A stretch of DNA of 52,988 nt. Source: JBKQHQ01 sp052148715. Its GTDB lineage: Bacteria; Pseudomonadota; Alphaproteobacteria; Rhizobiales; Xanthobacteraceae. The stretch covers positions 1-52,988 of the forward strand of contig JBKQHQ010000102.1 of the NCBI GenBank assembly GCA_052148715.1, written 5' to 3'. Position 1 is the first letter of the stretch. Every line of letters begins with the position of its first letter. Below the pieces are notes generated by a model. The model had not been told where the DNA came from and made no database searches. It saw only the letters and a program-made list of their open reading frames with translations. A program made the position numbers and the translations under genes. Positions 16,965-25,439 of the stretch are shown in pieces.

Positions 16965-19766
16965 TTACTCCGCCGCCGTCCCGGCCTTGGGCTTCTCGAG
17001 ATCGGCCGGAGTGAACAGGGCGATCAGCGCGCGCTTGATCGCGGCCTGCCGGGTCGGCGAGGTGATCTTGGCGCCCATCAGGTCGGTCACGTAAAAAACG
17101 TCGACCACGCGCTCGCCGAAGGTGGCGACGTGGGCGGAGGTGATGTTGAGATTGAGCTTCGACAGGGTCGTGGTCAGCTCGTAGAGGAGGCCGGTACGGT
17201 CCAGGCCGGTGACCTCGACGACCGTGTAGCGGTGGGACCATTGATTGTTGATCATCACCTCCGGCTCGACCGCGAACGCCTTGAGCGGACCGCGCACCGG
17301 CGCGCGCTTGGCGACCACGTCCGGCAGACGCAGATCGCCGCGCAGCGCCTTCTCGATCGCCTCGGCGATGCGCACGCCGCGGCGCGTCTCGTCCTCGTCG
17401 CGCTCGAATTGCCGCGTCAGCGAGATGGTATCGAGCGCGCGGCCGTCGGTCGTCGTGTAGATCTGGGCGTCGACGATGTTGGCATCGGTCACCGCGCAGG
17501 CGCCGGCCATGATGGAGAGGAGCCACGGATGGTCCGGCGCCAGCACGGTGAGTTCGGTAACGCCGCGCGTCCTGTTGAAGCCGACCTTGGTCGCCAGCGT
17601 CTTGCCCGCCGCTTCGGCCTCGCGCACGAAGCGCGCGTGCACCGCCCTGTGCGGCAGGTCGACTTTGAGCCAGTAGGCCGGGTAATGCCGCGCCACATAG
17701 GCATCGAGCGCCTCGGGCGTCCAGTCCGGCAGCTCGGCGCGCAGCTCGGCCTGGGCGATGGCGACGCGTTGCGCGCGATTGACCTCGGAGAAGCCGCCGG
17801 TGAGCACCGGCTCGGTTTCATAATAGAGCGTGCGGATCAACTGCGCCTTCCATCCGTTCCACACGCCCGGCCCGACCGCGCGGATGTCGGCGTTGGTGAG
17901 AATGGTGAGGAGCTTCAGCCGCTCGAGCGATTGCACCACCGCGGCGAAATTCTCGATGGTCTTGCGATCGGAGAGGTCGCGCGACTGCGCAACCGTCGAC
18001 ATGACCAGGTGGTTCTCGACCAGCCAGGCAACAGTTTCGGTCTCGGCCGGCGAGAAGCCGAGGCGCGGACAAATTCGCCGCGCCACGCGCGCGCCGGCGA
18101 TCGAATGGTCTTCGATGCGTCCCTTGGCAATGTCGTGCAGGAACAAAGCGATGTACAGCACGGCACGGTGCTGCGGCTGGATCTTGTGCACCAGCTCGTT
18201 GGCGAGCGCGAACTCGCTGTTGGTGCCGCGCTCGATCTCGGCCAGCACGCCGATGCAACGCAACAGGTGCTCATCCACCGTATAGTGGTGATACATGTTG
18301 AACTGCATCATGGCGACGACGCGGCCGAAAGCGCGCACGAAGTGGCCGAGCACGCCGGCTTCGTTCATCCGCCGCAGCACCGTTTCGGCGTCGTCGCGGG
18401 AAGTGAGAATCTCGAGGAACAGCCGGTTCGCCTCCGGGTTCTCGCGCATCTCGCGGTCGATCAATTTCAGGGAACGGGTCGCGGCGCGCATGGCGTCGGG
18501 ATGAAAGGCGAGGTTGTTCTTCTGCGCCAGATGGAAGATGCGGATGAGATTGATCGGGTCGCGGCGGAAGACCTCCGCATCCGCGATATTGATGCGATTG
18601 TTGTCGACGACGAAATCTTCGGCGTCCGGCAGCCCGCGCGGGCCCCACGGTCGAAACCGCGCCATGAAACGGCTGAGCACCGGCATCGGCTTCGCCTGCC
18701 GGCTTTCCAGCGCGGCGCACAGGATGGCGGTGAGATCGCCGACGTCCTTGGCGATCAGGAAATAGTGCTTCATGAAGCGCTCGACGTCCTGCAGGCCAGG
18801 ATGCTTGGTGTAGCCGAGCCGCACGGCGATCTCGCGCTGGATGTCGAACGATAAGCGCTCCTCGGCGTGGCCGGTGACGAAATGCATGTGGCAGCGCACC
18901 GACCACAGGAAATCCTCGCAGCGACTGAACAGCCTGTACTCCTGGTGGTCGAAGACGCCCCGGTCGACCAACTCCTCGGGCGTGCGGACGCGATAGACAT
19001 ATTTGGCGATCCAGAAGAGCGTGTGCAGATCGCGCAAGCCGCCTTTGCCGTCCTTCACGTTCGGCTCGACCAGATAGCGGGACTGCCCGGCGCGCCGCAG
19101 CCGCTCCTCGCGCTCCGCGAGCTTGGCCGAGACGAACTCGGCGGCCGTGCCCTGCACGACTTCCTTGTCGAACCGGGTGATCAACTCGTCGAAGAGTCTT
19201 TGGTCGCCGATCAGGAACCTCCCTTCCAGAATCGACGTGCGTATCGTCAGGTCCGCCTTGGCTTGGCGGATGCATTCGTCGATCGAGCGCGTCGCGTGGC
19301 CGACCTTGAGGCCGAGATCCCACAGACAGTAGAGGACCGCTTCGGCGACCGACTCCCCCCACGCGGTTTGTTTGTAAGGCAGCACGAACAGCAGGTCGAT
19401 ATCGGAGCCCGGTGCAAGCAGGCCGCGGCCGTAGCCGCCGGTCGCGATGATCGCCATGCGTTCGGCCGCGGATTGGATGCGCGGCGGATACAGCCGCTTT
19501 GCCGCGAACTCGTAGAGGACGCCAATGAGTCCGTCCTGCAGGCGGCACAGCCGCTCGGCGCAGCGGCGGCCATGGCGATCTCTCAGGAGCAGCGCTTCGG
19601 CGGTCTTGCGCCCTTGGTTCAGCACGGCCTTGAGCCGCCGCGCCACGGCAACCCGCAGCTCGCGTTCATTCCCGGCATGATCCTCGGCAAGCGTTTGCAG
19701 GCTCGCGGCGAGCTCGCTCGCGTCGAACAGTTCGACGTCCTTCTTTGCCGGATCGATCGACAGCAT
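16965..19766 (-). CDS. glnD: Bifunctional PII uridylyltransferase / uridylyl-removing enzyme
   Basis: This 933-residue cytoplasmic enzyme is the nitrogen sensor that attaches UMP to PII at low glutamine and removes it at high glutamine. Domains run in the expected order: nucleotidyltransferase (TGGYGRGLLAPGSDIDLLFV near 109-128, metal ligands Asp122/Asp124), a GlnD central domain, an HD phosphohydrolase domain (ALFLHDIAKG, EDHSIAGARVARR), and two C-terminal ACT domains (VLAPDHPWLLS; TVVEVTGLDRTGLLYELTTT) that sense glutamine. Length is typical. Its promoter must lie in the A+T-rich gap 19767-20076. Confidence 0.96.
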   Translation of the reverse strand: MLSIDPAKKDVELFDASELAASLQTLAEDHAGNERELRVAVARRLKAVLNQGRKTAEALLLRDRHGRRCAERLCRLQDGLIGVLYEFAAKRLYPPRIQSAAERMAIIATGGYGRGLLAPGSDIDLLFVLPYKQTAWGESVAEAVLYCLWDLGLKVGHATRSIDECIRQAKADLTIRTSILEGRFLIGDQRLFDELITRFDKEVVQGTAAEFVSAKLAEREERLRRAGQSRYLVEPNVKDGKGGLRDLHTLFWIAKYVYRVRTPEELVDRGVFDHQEYRLFSRCEDFLWSVRCHMHFVTGHAEERLSFDIQREIAVRLGYTKHPGLQDVERFMKHYFLIAKDVGDLTAILCAALESRQAKPMPVLSRFMARFRPWGPRGLPDAEDFVVDNNRINIADAEVFRRDPINLIRIFHLAQKNNLAFHPDAMRAATRSLKLIDREMRENPEANRLFLEILTSRDDAETVLRRMNEAGVLGHFVRAFGRVVAMMQFNMYHHYTVDEHLLRCIGVLAEIERGTNSEFALANELVHKIQPQHRAVLYIALFLHDIAKGRIEDHSIAGARVARRICPRLGFSPAETETVAWLVENHLVMSTVAQSRDLSDRKTIENFAAVVQSLERLKLLTILTNADIRAVGPGVWNGWKAQLIRTLYYETEPVLTGGFSEVNRAQRVAIAQAELRAELPDWTPEALDAYVARHYPAYWLKVDLPHRAVHARFVREAEAAGKTLATKVGFNRTRGVTELTVLAPDHPWLLSIMAGACAVTDANIVDAQIYTTTDGRALDTISLTRQFERDEDETRRGVRIAEAIEKALRGDLRLPDVVAKRAPVRGPLKAFAVEPEVMINNQWSHRYTVVEVTGLDRTGLLYELTTTLSKLNLNITSAHVATFGERVVDVFYVTDLMGAKITSPTRQAAIKRALIALFTPADLEKPKAGTAAE

Positions 19767-20076
19767 GACGAGTCCGCAATAGCCGACCGTTGTTCCCGTG
19801 TCACCCTCATGTCAGGCGTGAACGCTTGCCGGGCCACGGAGTGTCGGCAGAACGAATATTGCAATATTGAACGTATATTTGGAATTAATTTCCAATTGAC
19901 GGTATGTATTGCGCTCTGTAAAGAATAACAATTGCGGCGGACTGAATGAGCCCGCGTGCCAGCGCTCGCTCAATCTTGCTCTGCGCCGGTGCGTCGCACG
20001 TCACCGTGACGGCGAAACGGTTCCGTCAGCCGGCCGGTAATCGCGCGACGCGGTGGCGTGCCTGGAGCTCTCGATC
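19767..20076. other. A+T-rich divergent region glnD / ssuA with two palindromes
   Basis: A 310-bp divergent region. 19855-19868 is the perfect palindrome AATATTGCAATATT, and 19879-19895 has arms TTGGAA/TTCCAA around TTAAT. Both lie in a markedly A+T-rich stretch (19850-19935) and are candidate regulator sites for glnD, ssuA or both. No ORF is supported. Confidence 0.5.
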
Positions 20077-21045
20077 ATGCATATCTTCCGACGCTCGCTG
20101 CTCGCTGCCATGCTCCTCACTGCGCTGGCGCCGAACGTCCACGCCGCCGACAATCCGAAGGAGATCCGCATCGACTGGGCGACCTACAATCCGGTGTCGA
20201 TCCTGCTGAAGGACAAGGGTTTCCTGGAGAAGGAATTTGCCGGCGAGGGGATTGGTATACGCTGGGTGCAGACGCTCGGCTCGAACAAGGCGCTCGAATT
20301 CCTGAATGCGAGCGCGATCGATTTCGGCTCGACCGCCGGATCCGCGGCGCTCCTCGCCAAGATCAACGGCAACCCGATCAAGTCGATCTACGCCTATTCG
20401 AAGCCCGAATGGACGGCGCTGGTGACGCGCAAGGACTCTTCGATCAACGCGGTGGCCGACCTCAAGGGCAAGCGCGTCGCCGTCACGCGTGGCACCGATC
20501 CGCATATCTTTCTGGTGCGGGCGTTGCAAAAGGCGGGCTTGACCGAGAAGGACATCCAGCCGGTCCTGTTGCAGCACCCGGACGGTAAGACCGCGCTGAT
20601 CCGCGGCGACGTCGACGCCTGGGCCGGGCTCGACCCGATGATGGCGCAGGCGGAGGTCGAGGACGGTGCCCGGCTGTTCTATCGCAACGCCGACGCCAAT
20701 ACCTATGGCATCCTCAATGTGCGGGAGGAGTTTTCCGCCCAGCATTCGGACCTGGTGAAACGCGTGCTCGCCGTCTACGAGACGGCGCGCCGATACGCGC
20801 TCGCGCATCCCGACGAGGTGAAGAAGAGCTTCATTGCTGTCACCAAGCTGCCGGACGCGGTCGTCGACAAGCAGCTCAACGAGCGAACGGATCTGAGCAA
20901 CAGCAAGATTTCCGCTGCGCAGCACGAGTCGATCCGCGCCGCGGGCCTCGCGCTGCAGGCCGCGGGCGTGATCTCCGCCGACGTCGACGTGAAGAAGATT
21001 CTCGATCAGTTGATCGACGATCGGTTTACCATCGCGGGATGGTGA
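20077..21045 (+). CDS. ssuA: Sulfonate-type ABC transporter periplasmic binding protein
   Basis: This 322-residue protein has a signal peptide (MHIFRRSLLAAMLLTALAPN, cut near VHA at 23) and the SsuA/TauA/NitT binding fold: EIRIDWATYNP, ASAIDFGSTAGSAA, LKGKRVAVTRGTDPHIF and DVDAWAGLDPMMAQAE. Family members deliver aliphatic sulfonates, taurine or nitrate to an inner-membrane permease. GGAG lies nine bases before the ATG at 20077; an in-frame ATG at 20053 is less likely. The permease and ATPase genes follow only after the toxin-antitoxin module. No ssuD/ssuE genes are present, so the substrate is inferred from family resemblance. Confidence 0.85.
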   Translation: MHIFRRSLLAAMLLTALAPNVHAADNPKEIRIDWATYNPVSILLKDKGFLEKEFAGEGIGIRWVQTLGSNKALEFLNASAIDFGSTAGSAALLAKINGNPIKSIYAYSKPEWTALVTRKDSSINAVADLKGKRVAVTRGTDPHIFLVRALQKAGLTEKDIQPVLLQHPDGKTALIRGDVDAWAGLDPMMAQAEVEDGARLFYRNADANTYGILNVREEFSAQHSDLVKRVLAVYETARRYALAHPDEVKKSFIAVTKLPDAVVDKQLNERTDLSNSKISAAQHESIRAAGLALQAAGVISADVDVKKILDQLIDDRFTIAGW

Positions 21046-21046
21046 T

Positions 21047-21087
21047 CTTGCCTCTCCCTGTCTGTGACTTTTTGCGGGAGAGGCAAG
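21047..21087 (+). terminator. Strong hairpin right after ssuA
   Basis: A perfect 12-bp stem (CTTGCCTCTCCC / GGGAGAGGCAAG) with a 17-base loop starts two bases after the ssuA stop codon. It probably ends ssuA transcription; it may equally serve the antitoxin gene from the other side, 24 bases away. Confidence 0.6.
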
Positions 21088-21110
21088 AAAGCGACCTCAA
21101 AAAACTGCCA

Positions 21111-21449
21111 TCAAAGGATCGCCTCGATTCCCTTGCGCCGGATGACATTCAGGAGAGCAAGAGCCGCTCCGGTAGGCTGCTTGGTGCCGCGTTCTAGTTG
21201 CGAGACGTAGCCTACGGTCAGGTTCAGGTGACGCGCGAATACAGCTTGGCTCATTTTCGCACGTTCCCGCATGGCTCGAATTTGCGCGCCAGTAATCGGC
21301 TTCACTGCGGGCATTGCTTTTGAACCAAGATGCCGCAGGGTGATCTTGTCATGCGTGGCCTGGTCGAGAAGGCCCGATTTCCGCATGTCCGTGGCCGTTT
21401 CGAGCAACGCTTTCGCCAACCGACTAGGCTTCTTATTGGTCATCGTCAT
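21111..21449 (-). CDS. HigA-like antitoxin (XRE-type HTH)
   Basis: This 112-residue protein has a basic N-terminal part and a C-terminal helix-turn-helix: ITGAQIRAMRERAKMSQAVF, then HLNLTVGYVSQLERGTKQPTG. It is second in a toxin-first operon, the HigBA order, and its ATG lies inside the toxin gene (17-base overlap) behind the excellent ribosome site GGAGGTGGAGT. By family it should neutralise the toxin and, with it, bind the operon operator. Confidence 0.88.
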   Translation of the reverse strand: MTMTNKKPSRLAKALLETATDMRKSGLLDQATHDKITLRHLGSKAMPAVKPITGAQIRAMRERAKMSQAVFARHLNLTVGYVSQLERGTKQPTGAALALLNVIRRKGIEAIL

Positions 21450-21813
21450 ACTCCACCTCCTGTATCAAACCATCCGTGATCGCCTGCGCGATCTGGTTTG
21501 CGCTTGCCCCAAGCCAGGCCTTCGCCACATCTTGTGCGGTTTCCAGCTCATCATCGTCTACGTTGTCACGTTCGTTTTTGGCGAAGCCGTAAAGAAACAC
21601 GGCCCGCCTATCAGGACGGTACGCCACGAGCACGCGGAACCCGCCGGATCGCCCTTGCCCCGGCCGGGCAATCCTTTGCTTGATGACTCCGCCACCCAAA
21701 TTCGCGTCCACCAACCCACGTTCCGCGCGCCCGACGGCTTCACGCAAGTGATTATCGGAGATGCGCTGGCGGCGAGCAAAACGTAAAAACCCTTTCGTTA
21801 TGAAAACCTTCAA
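21433..21813 (-). CDS. HigB/RelE-type toxin (mRNA interferase)
   Basis: This 126-residue protein resembles the RelE/HigB toxin group: KVFITKGFLRFARRQRISDN at the start, GGGVIKQRIARPGQGRSGGFRVLVAYR and AVFLYGFAKNERDNVDDDEL in the core. Such toxins cut mRNA on the ribosome. The start is probably the TTG at 21811-21813, which AGGAG precedes at about 7 bases; another TTG two codons earlier is too close to that site. The operon promoter region carries a near-palindrome at 21824-21841. A ParE-like action is less likely. Confidence 0.85.
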   Translation of the reverse strand: MKVFITKGFLRFARRQRISDNHLREAVGRAERGLVDANLGGGVIKQRIARPGQGRSGGFRVLVAYRPDRRAVFLYGFAKNERDNVDDDELETAQDVAKAWLGASANQIAQAITDGLIQEVEYDDDQ

Positions 21814-21823
21814 CTCCAATCTC

Positions 21824-21841
21824 CTATACTTTGAACTATAG
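21824..21841 (-). promoter_or_regulatory. Near-palindrome operator of the toxin-antitoxin operon
   Basis: CTATACTTTGAACTATAG agrees with its reverse complement at 14 of 18 positions (half-site CTATAnTTnnAA). It ends 11 bases before the toxin start and overlaps TATA-like sequence, as expected for an autoregulated toxin-antitoxin promoter. Confidence 0.6.
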
Positions 21842-21922
21842 TTATATGGACCATAGAATTCAATCCTTTCCTTTGACTAGGGATTAGCGACGCTTGGTAG
21901 TGAGAGTTTGGCTTGGAGAAAC

Positions 21923-22078
21923 ATGAGTTCAGTCCGAGTGGGCGAGCGCTTCAGCGCCTCGCACGCCGTCACGCCCCGCGGACTCGCCGGTGCACTCGGG
22001 AGCCCCACGGAGCGCGGGCGTTGTCCTCCATCGACGGCGTTGCGTTTGGCGGGCAGGTTGTGTCTCCTTTGCCGATGA
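21923..22078 (+). CDS. Possible 51-codon ORF coupled to ssuC
   Basis: An ATG behind TTGGAGAAAC opens 51 codons (starting MSSVRVGERFSASH) whose stop overlaps the ssuC start as ATGA. The translation is arginine-rich and unlike a known family. ssuC has no good ribosome site of its own, so this frame may exist to deliver ribosomes to ssuC. It could also be a chance ORF. Confidence 0.25.
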   Translation: MSSVRVGERFSASHAVTPRGLAGALGSPTERGRCPPSTALRLAGRLCLLCR

Positions 22079-22905
22079 CCATCACGGCTCAAGCTGCCGC
22101 CGCCGAGACCGGGACACGCAAGAATGCGTTCGCCCGCCGGGCTCGCCCGGTGCTTGGGCTCGTCCTGCCGGTCGGCCTTGCGCTGCTGTGGGAACTGGCG
22201 GTTCGGCTCGGCCTCTCGGACGGTCGGCTGGTGCCGCCGCCAAGTCGCATCTTTGACGAATTTGCGCAGCTCGCGCGGGGCGGCGAGCTGGTGCGCCACT
22301 TTGCGGCGACGACGACGCGCGTGGCCGCTGGTTTTGCATTGGGCACCGTAGCGGGGACACTGATGGGGGCGATCGCGGGCTACTCGAGCCTCGTGCGGCG
22401 CCTGATCGATCCTAGCCTGCAGGGCCTGCGTGCCGTCCCCTCTATTGCCTGGATTCCATTGTTCATCCTCTGGCTCGGGATTTTCGAGACGTCGAAGGTG
22501 GCGCTCATCGCCGTCGGCGTTTTCTTTCCGGTCTATCTCGGCGTCATGGGCGCGATCCTGGCGGTCGATCGCAAGATCGTCGAGGTCGGCCGCGTCTTTC
22601 GCCTGTCCGCAGTTGCGATGGTGCGGCGGATTCTGCTGCCCGCGGTGCTGCCCACCTATGTCGTCTCCTTGCGTGCGGGGCTTGGTCTCGGCTGGATGTT
22701 TGTCATCGCCGCCGAATTCATGGGGGCCTCCGAGGGGCTCGGCTTCCTCCTCATCGACGGCCAGCAGCTCGGCAAGCCTGCCGAGATCGTGGCAGCGATC
22801 GTCGCCTTCGCGGTGCTCGGCAAGCTGACCGACTGGCTTCTCGTCCTCGCCGCGGCGCCGTTCCTGCGCTGGCAGGACGTTTTTGCGCCCGCCGGGGAAG
22901 CTTGA
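22075..22905 (+). CDS. ssuC: Sulfonate-type ABC transporter permease
   Basis: This 276-residue inner-membrane protein has about six hydrophobic segments and the binding-protein-dependent permease fold. The coupling loop that contacts the ATPase is visible as EVGRVFRLSAVAMVRRILLP, and the first helices match SsuC (RPVLGLVLPVGLALLWELAV). The start at 22075 lacks a clear Shine-Dalgarno; a preceding short frame overlaps it. The stop overlaps the ssuB ATG by one base. Separation from ssuA by the toxin-antitoxin module means it needs its own promoter within 21842-22074 or read-through. Confidence 0.88.
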   Translation: MTITAQAAAAETGTRKNAFARRARPVLGLVLPVGLALLWELAVRLGLSDGRLVPPPSRIFDEFAQLARGGELVRHFAATTTRVAAGFALGTVAGTLMGAIAGYSSLVRRLIDPSLQGLRAVPSIAWIPLFILWLGIFETSKVALIAVGVFFPVYLGVMGAILAVDRKIVEVGRVFRLSAVAMVRRILLPAVLPTYVVSLRAGLGLGWMFVIAAEFMGASEGLGFLLIDGQQLGKPAEIVAAIVAFAVLGKLTDWLLVLAAAPFLRWQDVFAPAGEA

Positions 22906-23693
22906 TGTTGATCCTCGACAAGGTCGGCAAAACCTATCCGAACGGCGTGCGGGCGCTCGACGGCGTCTCGCTCGAGGTCTCGCTGGGCGAGATCGTGGCG
23001 GTCGTGGGCGGCTCCGGCTGCGGCAAGTCGACCCTGCTGCGCGTCGTGTCCGGTCTAGACCGGCCGAGCCAAGGCCACGTCACGCTCGACGGCGCCGTAA
23101 TCACCGCGCCGCACGAAAAAATCGGCATCATCTTTCAGGAGCCGCGCCTGTTGCCGTGGCTCAGCGTCAGAGAAAATGTCGGCTTCGGGCTTGAGGATCG
23201 GGCCAAGGCCGAGCGCGACGCACGCGTAGCGCAAGCCCTCGAGCGCGTCGGCTTGACCGAGAAAGCCCGAATGTGGCCGCGCGAGCTGTCCGGCGGCCAG
23301 GCGCAGCGGGTGGCGATTGCCCGCGCGCTGGTGCCGCGGCCCGAGGTGCTGCTGCTCGACGAGCCGTTCTCGGCGCTCGACGCATTCACTCGGATCGACC
23401 TGCAGGACCACCTGCTCGATCTATGGGCGGATTTCAAGCCGACGCTGCTGGTCGTGACCCACGACGTCGAGGAGGCGGTTGTGCTCGCCGATCGCGTCCT
23501 GGTCATGCAGCCGCGGCCGGGTCGCCTGTACGAGGAAATTAGCGCCGACCTGCCGCGCCCGCGCGATCGCCAATCGGCGGCGTTCGATTTCGTCAAACGC
23601 CGGGTGCTGGCGGCGCTCGATCGCTCGCTCGATCGCCAGGTCGGCGCCGATGGCGAGGCGGGCGTCAGCGCCGGCGCGGCGCTGTGGTGGTGA
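22905..23693 (+). CDS. ssuB: Sulfonate-type ABC transporter ATPase
   Basis: This 262-residue ATPase has Walker A GGSGCGKST, Q-loop FQEPRLLPWL, signature LSGGQAQRVAIARAL, Walker B VLLLDEPFSALD and the switch His in VVTHDVEEAV. The Q-loop PRLLPW form is typical of the nitrate/sulfonate/taurine group. It energises SsuC. I chose the ATG at 22905 overlapping the ssuC stop (TGATG); a TTG one codon earlier is possible. The OsmC gene follows after 70 bases. Confidence 0.9.
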   Translation: MLILDKVGKTYPNGVRALDGVSLEVSLGEIVAVVGGSGCGKSTLLRVVSGLDRPSQGHVTLDGAVITAPHEKIGIIFQEPRLLPWLSVRENVGFGLEDRAKAERDARVAQALERVGLTEKARMWPRELSGGQAQRVAIARALVPRPEVLLLDEPFSALDAFTRIDLQDHLLDLWADFKPTLLVVTHDVEEAVVLADRVLVMQPRPGRLYEEISADLPRPRDRQSAAFDFVKRRVLAALDRSLDRQVGADGEAGVSAGAALWW

Positions 23694-23763
23694 GGGTGGT
23701 CAACGGGCGGTGGATCGCCTATTTCCGGGGTTGAGGACACTCTTGGACTTGGAGTTTTCCCCC

Positions 23764-24276
23764 ATGGACGCTGCCGCGCTGCGCGCTCTGCAAGCCCCGA
23801 TCAAGGACCAGTACAAGAGCGATCCCAAGGCCGCGTTCATCACGCTTAGGGCCAAGGGGACGCTCGACGACGGCACCATTGCCTGCAAGGTCGAGACCGG
23901 ACGCGCGCTCGCGGTCGCGGGCCTGCATCCGGCGACAGGCGGCTCGGGGCTCGAGCTGTGCTCGGGCGACATGCTGCTCGAGGCGCTGGTGGCCTGCGCC
24001 GGCGTCACCCTCAAGGCGGTCTCGACCGCGCTCGACATCCCGCTGCGATCGGCAAAGGTGGCGGCCGAAGGCGACCTTGATTTTCGCGGCACGCTTGGGG
24101 TCGCCAAGGATGCGCCGGTTGGTTTCGCGGAAATCAGGCTGCGCTTCGATGTCGACACCGACGCCCCGCAGGACAAGCTTGATCAGCTGCTGAAGCTGAC
24201 CGAGCGCTATTGCGTGGTCTATCAAACGATCAAGAGCGGCCCTGCGGTCAAGCTGACGCTCAGCCGGGAATCCTGA
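23764..24276 (+). CDS. OsmC-family protein
   Basis: This 170-residue protein has the OsmC/Ohr fold with the two cysteines of the peroxidase centre, Cys78 in LVACAGVTLKAV and Cys150 in ERYCVVYQTI. Ohr and OsmC reduce organic hydroperoxides using dihydrolipoamide or similar thiols; many OsmC-like relatives of this length are uncharacterised. It probably belongs to the ssuCB operon (70-base gap) and precedes the dehydrogenase by 34 bases. Organosulfur metabolism could explain the pairing, but that is inference. Confidence 0.85.
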   Translation: MDAAALRALQAPIKDQYKSDPKAAFITLRAKGTLDDGTIACKVETGRALAVAGLHPATGGSGLELCSGDMLLEALVACAGVTLKAVSTALDIPLRSAKVAAEGDLDFRGTLGVAKDAPVGFAEIRLRFDVDTDAPQDKLDQLLKLTERYCVVYQTIKSGPAVKLTLSRES

Positions 24277-24310
24277 TCGAATCTGCCCGCTCGACTTAGG
24301 GAAATCCGTC

Positions 24311-25165
24311 ATGCATCCAGTCGTTGCCGTCATTGGTGCCGGAACCATGGGGAGCGGCGTCGGCCAGAGGCTGGTCGAGCGCGGCTTGAAGGTTCTCGCT
24401 CCGCTAGCGGGCCGCAGCGAGGCGAGCGTAAAACGGGCGCTCGCCGCGGGAATGATTTCGGTCGCCGACCGAGAGATCGCCGACGCCGACGTCGTCCTCT
24501 CGATCGTGCCGCCGGCAGAGGCTACCGCGGTGGCGCAACGGTTTGTCCCCTTGCTCAAAGGCAAGACGGCCGTCTACGCCGATTGCAATGCGGTGAGCCC
24601 GGAGACAGCGATCGGCATCGGGCAGATCTTCGCCCCGACCGGATGCCCTTATGTCGACGTGGGCATCATCGGCGGGCCGCCCCGGCCGGACGGCTATGGT
24701 CCCGCCCTCTACGCTTCGGGGCCGCAGGCGTCGCGTCTGGCCGCGCTCGCCGCCCATGGGCTCGATCTACGCGTGCTCGACGGGCCGATCGGGGCCGCCT
24801 CGGCGCTAAAGATGTCGTATGCCGGAATCACCAAGGGTTTTACCGCGGTCGGCGCCGCGATGATGCTCGCGGCGAGCCGTGCCGGCGCGGCCGACGCGCT
24901 CTACCAGGAGCTCGCCGCAAGCCAGCCGGCGCTGCTAGCCTGGCTCGCGCGGCAGATGCCGGGCATGTACGGCAAGGCCTACCGCTGGGTCGCCGAGATG
25001 GAGGAGATCGCGCAATTCGCCGGCGAGCATGGCCCGACCGCCGAGATCTACGAAGGGGTGGCTCGCTTCTACGACGGCATGGCGCAGGACTTTTCCGGCC
25101 CGAAAACGCGGACGGCGGCGCTTACGGCCTTCGTGCAGGGCCCGGTGCGCAACGCGGCGGAGTAG
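24311..25165 (+). CDS. NAD(P)-dependent oxidoreductase, DUF1932 type
   Basis: This 284-residue protein has an N-terminal Rossmann domain (VVAVIGAGTMGSGVGQRLVE, residues 4-23) of the 6-phosphogluconate / 3-hydroxyisobutyrate dehydrogenase superfamily, and a C-terminal helical domain of the DUF1932 kind (GPIGAASALKMSYAGITKGF with the catalytic-type lysine). Such enzymes oxidise beta-hydroxy acids or aldehydes. The gene follows osmC by 34 bases, so a role in handling a compound imported by the Ssu system is possible but unproven. Confidence 0.82.
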   Translation: MHPVVAVIGAGTMGSGVGQRLVERGLKVLAPLAGRSEASVKRALAAGMISVADREIADADVVLSIVPPAEATAVAQRFVPLLKGKTAVYADCNAVSPETAIGIGQIFAPTGCPYVDVGIIGGPPRPDGYGPALYASGPQASRLAALAAHGLDLRVLDGPIGAASALKMSYAGITKGFTAVGAAMMLAASRAGAADALYQELAASQPALLAWLARQMPGMYGKAYRWVAEMEEIAQFAGEHGPTAEIYEGVARFYDGMAQDFSGPKTRTAALTAFVQGPVRNAAE

Positions 25166-25172
25166 TCCGTCG

Positions 25173-25439
25173 CTACTTGCTGCCCCAGATCTCCGCCAGT
25201 CGTGCGTCACTCGAGCCCATCGTGTAGGTCTGTTTGTTCCCGCAGTTGTCGCACGCGAAGGTGTGACGCTCGTATCGACGCCTCCGAGCCTGGCACGGCG
25301 TGCGCGATGCAAGCTCCATCTTGGTCGCGCAGTGGATACAAGCCGGTTGGAACAAGGAGGGGGGACGCGGCCTGCGTCCAAGCCTCAGTTTATCAAGCAC
25401 GCGTGCGTTCTGAACGCCTGCAAATGGCACATCTTTCAT
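25173..25439 (-). CDS. Small zinc-ribbon protein (88 aa)
   Basis: The protein has two CxxC pairs, Cys34/Cys37 (ACIHCATK) and Cys63/Cys66 (FACDNCGNK), separated by a basic segment ARRRRYERHTF. This is the layout of a single zinc ribbon that binds nucleic acid or a protein partner. It converges with the dehydrogenase, 7 bases apart. The ribosome site is weak. The precise family is not recognised; four well-placed cysteines make it a real gene more likely than not. Confidence 0.65.
   Translation of the reverse strand: MKDVPFAGVQNARVLDKLRLGRRPRPPSLFQPACIHCATKMELASRTPCQARRRRYERHTFACDNCGNKQTYTMGSSDARLAEIWGSK

Noticed and set aside
16833..18854. A 673-codon plus-strand frame opposite glnD
   Set aside because: It is antisense to intact glnD and has no recognisable domain; long antisense frames are common at this G+C content.
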